This document shows positions 5,931 through 6,727 of a DNA stretch of 6,727 nucleotides, one piece after another. Positions within the stretch are counted from its first letter, which is position 1. Each line of letters starts with the position of its first letter. Origin of the DNA: Synergistaceae bacterium (GTDB lineage Bacteria > Synergistota > Synergistia > Synergistales > Synergistaceae); NCBI GenBank assembly GCA_012727545.1, contig JAAYHA010000357.1:1-6727 (forward strand). Reading direction: 5' to 3'. The notes under the pieces were generated by a model. That model worked only from the letters and a program-made list of their open reading frames with translations, had not been told where the DNA came from and made no database searches. The translations under genes and the position numbers were made by a program.

Positions 5931-6727
5931 TTAAAGCTTTAATGCCATGTACGATTCCCATGCAGCTGAAAAAGGAAGCATGCTCTCAGGAATGTCGTAC
6001 CTTGGGTGGTGAAGACCATATTCCAGCCCGGTTCCCATGAGCATAAAAACAGATGGGACGCATGAACTGAAGAAGGAAAAATCCTCTCCGGAGAGCAACG
6101 GCCGTTCCAACATTTTAATGCCATCCTCACCAAAGAAAGGAATACCGATGTTGACTACCTTATCAACCATTTCAAAGTCATTCTCGACCTGACTGTAATT
6201 CCTTGTGTATTCTACAGAGGCCAGGCCTCTGAATGCTTTGGCAATTGCAGGAGCAACAGTTTCTATCCTGCTCTGGACAAAATCCCTTGTTTTTGGACTG
6301 AAAGCGCGCAGCGTTCCCCACAGATTGACCTGTTCAGGTATTACATTATAAGCGTAACCCGCCTCTATCTGTCCGAAAGATACAACTACAGGGTCTCTTG
6401 GGTCTATCTCTCTTGTAAGCATCGTCTGTATAGCAACTACGATGTGAGAAGATATAGTTATGGGGTCGATGGCCATGTGAGGCTCTGCGGCGTGTCCGGC
6501 AGTACCTCTGATGTCGATATGTATCCTGTCTGAAAGCGCTGTAAGGACACCTTTACGCAGGAAAAGCTCACCATAAGGAATTTCTGACCACCAATTGAGA
6601 GAAGCTGCGTTTCCGATGTTGAAAGTTTCAAGGAACCTGTTTTCAACAAGTATCCTGGCCCCGCCTTTTCCTTCCCCCGCAGGCTGGAAAAGGAATACAA
6701 CCTTTCTTTTTAATTCATCTCTGTGAA
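5931..6727 (-). CDS. M20 family (M20D-like) amidohydrolase/peptidase, N-terminus cut off, active-site residues replaced
   Basis: About 265 residues are visible; roughly the first third, including the HxCGHD metal motif, lies beyond base 6727. I extended the frame by hand past the internal ATG at 6476, because the preceding codons are open and match the family. M20D enzymes (hippurate hydrolase, N-acyl-amino-acid amidohydrolase, IAA-amino acid hydrolase types) cleave N-acyl bonds with two metal ions. Typical segments are FLFQPAGEGKGGA, the dimerisation-domain GTAGHAAEPHMAIDPI, a LSGEDFSFF stretch, and LHHPRYDIPE near the end. Two active-site positions differ from the family. The usual QPAEEG is QPAGEG, so the general-base Glu is Gly (6675-6677). 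The metal-ligand His of the HxxPxxPxG region is Asn (SLNWWSEIPYGE, codon 6594-6596). The second Glu, the GHAAEPH element and the C-terminal His are kept. The gene is first in the visible unit, 18 bp before the ligase-like gene. It may be inactive or have altered chemistry. Confidence 0.87.
   Translation of the reverse strand, partial: HRDELKRKVVFLFQPAGEGKGGARILVENRFLETFNIGNAASLNWWSEIPYGELFLRKGVLTALSDRIHIDIRGTAGHAAEPHMAIDPITISSHIVVAIQTMLTREIDPRDPVVVSFGQIEAGYAYNVIPEQVNLWGTLRAFSPKTRDFVQSRIETVAPAIAKAFRGLASVEYTRNYSQVENDFEMVDKVVNIGIPFFGEDGIKMLERPLLSGEDFSFFSSCVPSVFMLMGTGLEYGLHHPRYDIPESMLPFSAAWESYMALKL

Noticed and set aside
6458..6700. 80-codon open frame on the minus strand
   Set aside because: It is a shifted frame of the M20 gene. 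The true frame is open to the window edge and carries FLFQPAGEGKGG and GHAAEPH. I also considered a frameshift between this frame and the one starting at 6476 but found none needed.
1..6727. CRISPR arrays, tRNA or rRNA genes, insertion sequences, transposases
   Set aside because: I saw no regularly spaced direct repeats, no tRNA-like cloverleaf or rRNA segment, and no transposase motif on either strand.

Overview
The window is one strand of a bacterial chromosome. All eight supported genes are transcribed on the minus strand, so transcription runs from base 6727 down to base 1. Coding density is high. Genes are tightly packed, with strong GGGAGGA-type ribosome binding sites, two TTG starts, frequent AGA/AGG arginine codons and moderate base composition. 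This style, together with citrate-lyase maturation genes next to an amidohydrolase and an acyl-activating enzyme, fits an anaerobic, amino-acid or organic-acid fermenting bacterium. Synergistota or a Firmicutes lineage would fit. That assignment is inference only; no rRNA or marker gene is present.

Upstream block (6727 to 2876, minus strand): a 5'-truncated M20 family peptidase/amidohydrolase, then an AMP-forming acyl-CoA ligase-like protein starting with TTG. These are followed by citC ([citrate lyase] ligase) and citX (apo-citrate lyase prosthetic-group transferase). The gaps are 18 bp and 6 bp, and citC and citX overlap by 20 bp, so this looks like one transcription unit. CitC and CitX mature the acyl-carrier subunit of citrate lyase or the related citramalate lyase. 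The lyase subunits (CitD, CitE, CitF) and CitG are not in this window.

The most notable signal is in the first two genes. Both keep their fold signatures but have lost residues normally needed for catalysis. In the M20 protein the general-base Glu is Gly and a metal-ligand His is Asn. In the ligase the A10 Lys is Glu, the A4 His is Asn, and the A7 TGD is TCD. They may be pseudoenzymes or enzymes with altered chemistry.

Intergenic region (2637 to 2875): 239 bp, AT-rich, with inverted repeats. It is the only sizeable gap and the likely boundary between two transcription units.

Downstream block (2636 to 1, minus strand): a ComEB-type dCMP deaminase, an HD-superfamily hydrolase starting directly after its stop codon, a NarL/FixJ response regulator, and a HisKA_3-type membrane sensor kinase cut off by the window edge. 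The kinase starts at a TTG that overlaps the regulator's stop codon by 4 bases. The regulator and kinase form a cognate two-component pair whose signal and targets cannot be read from this sequence.
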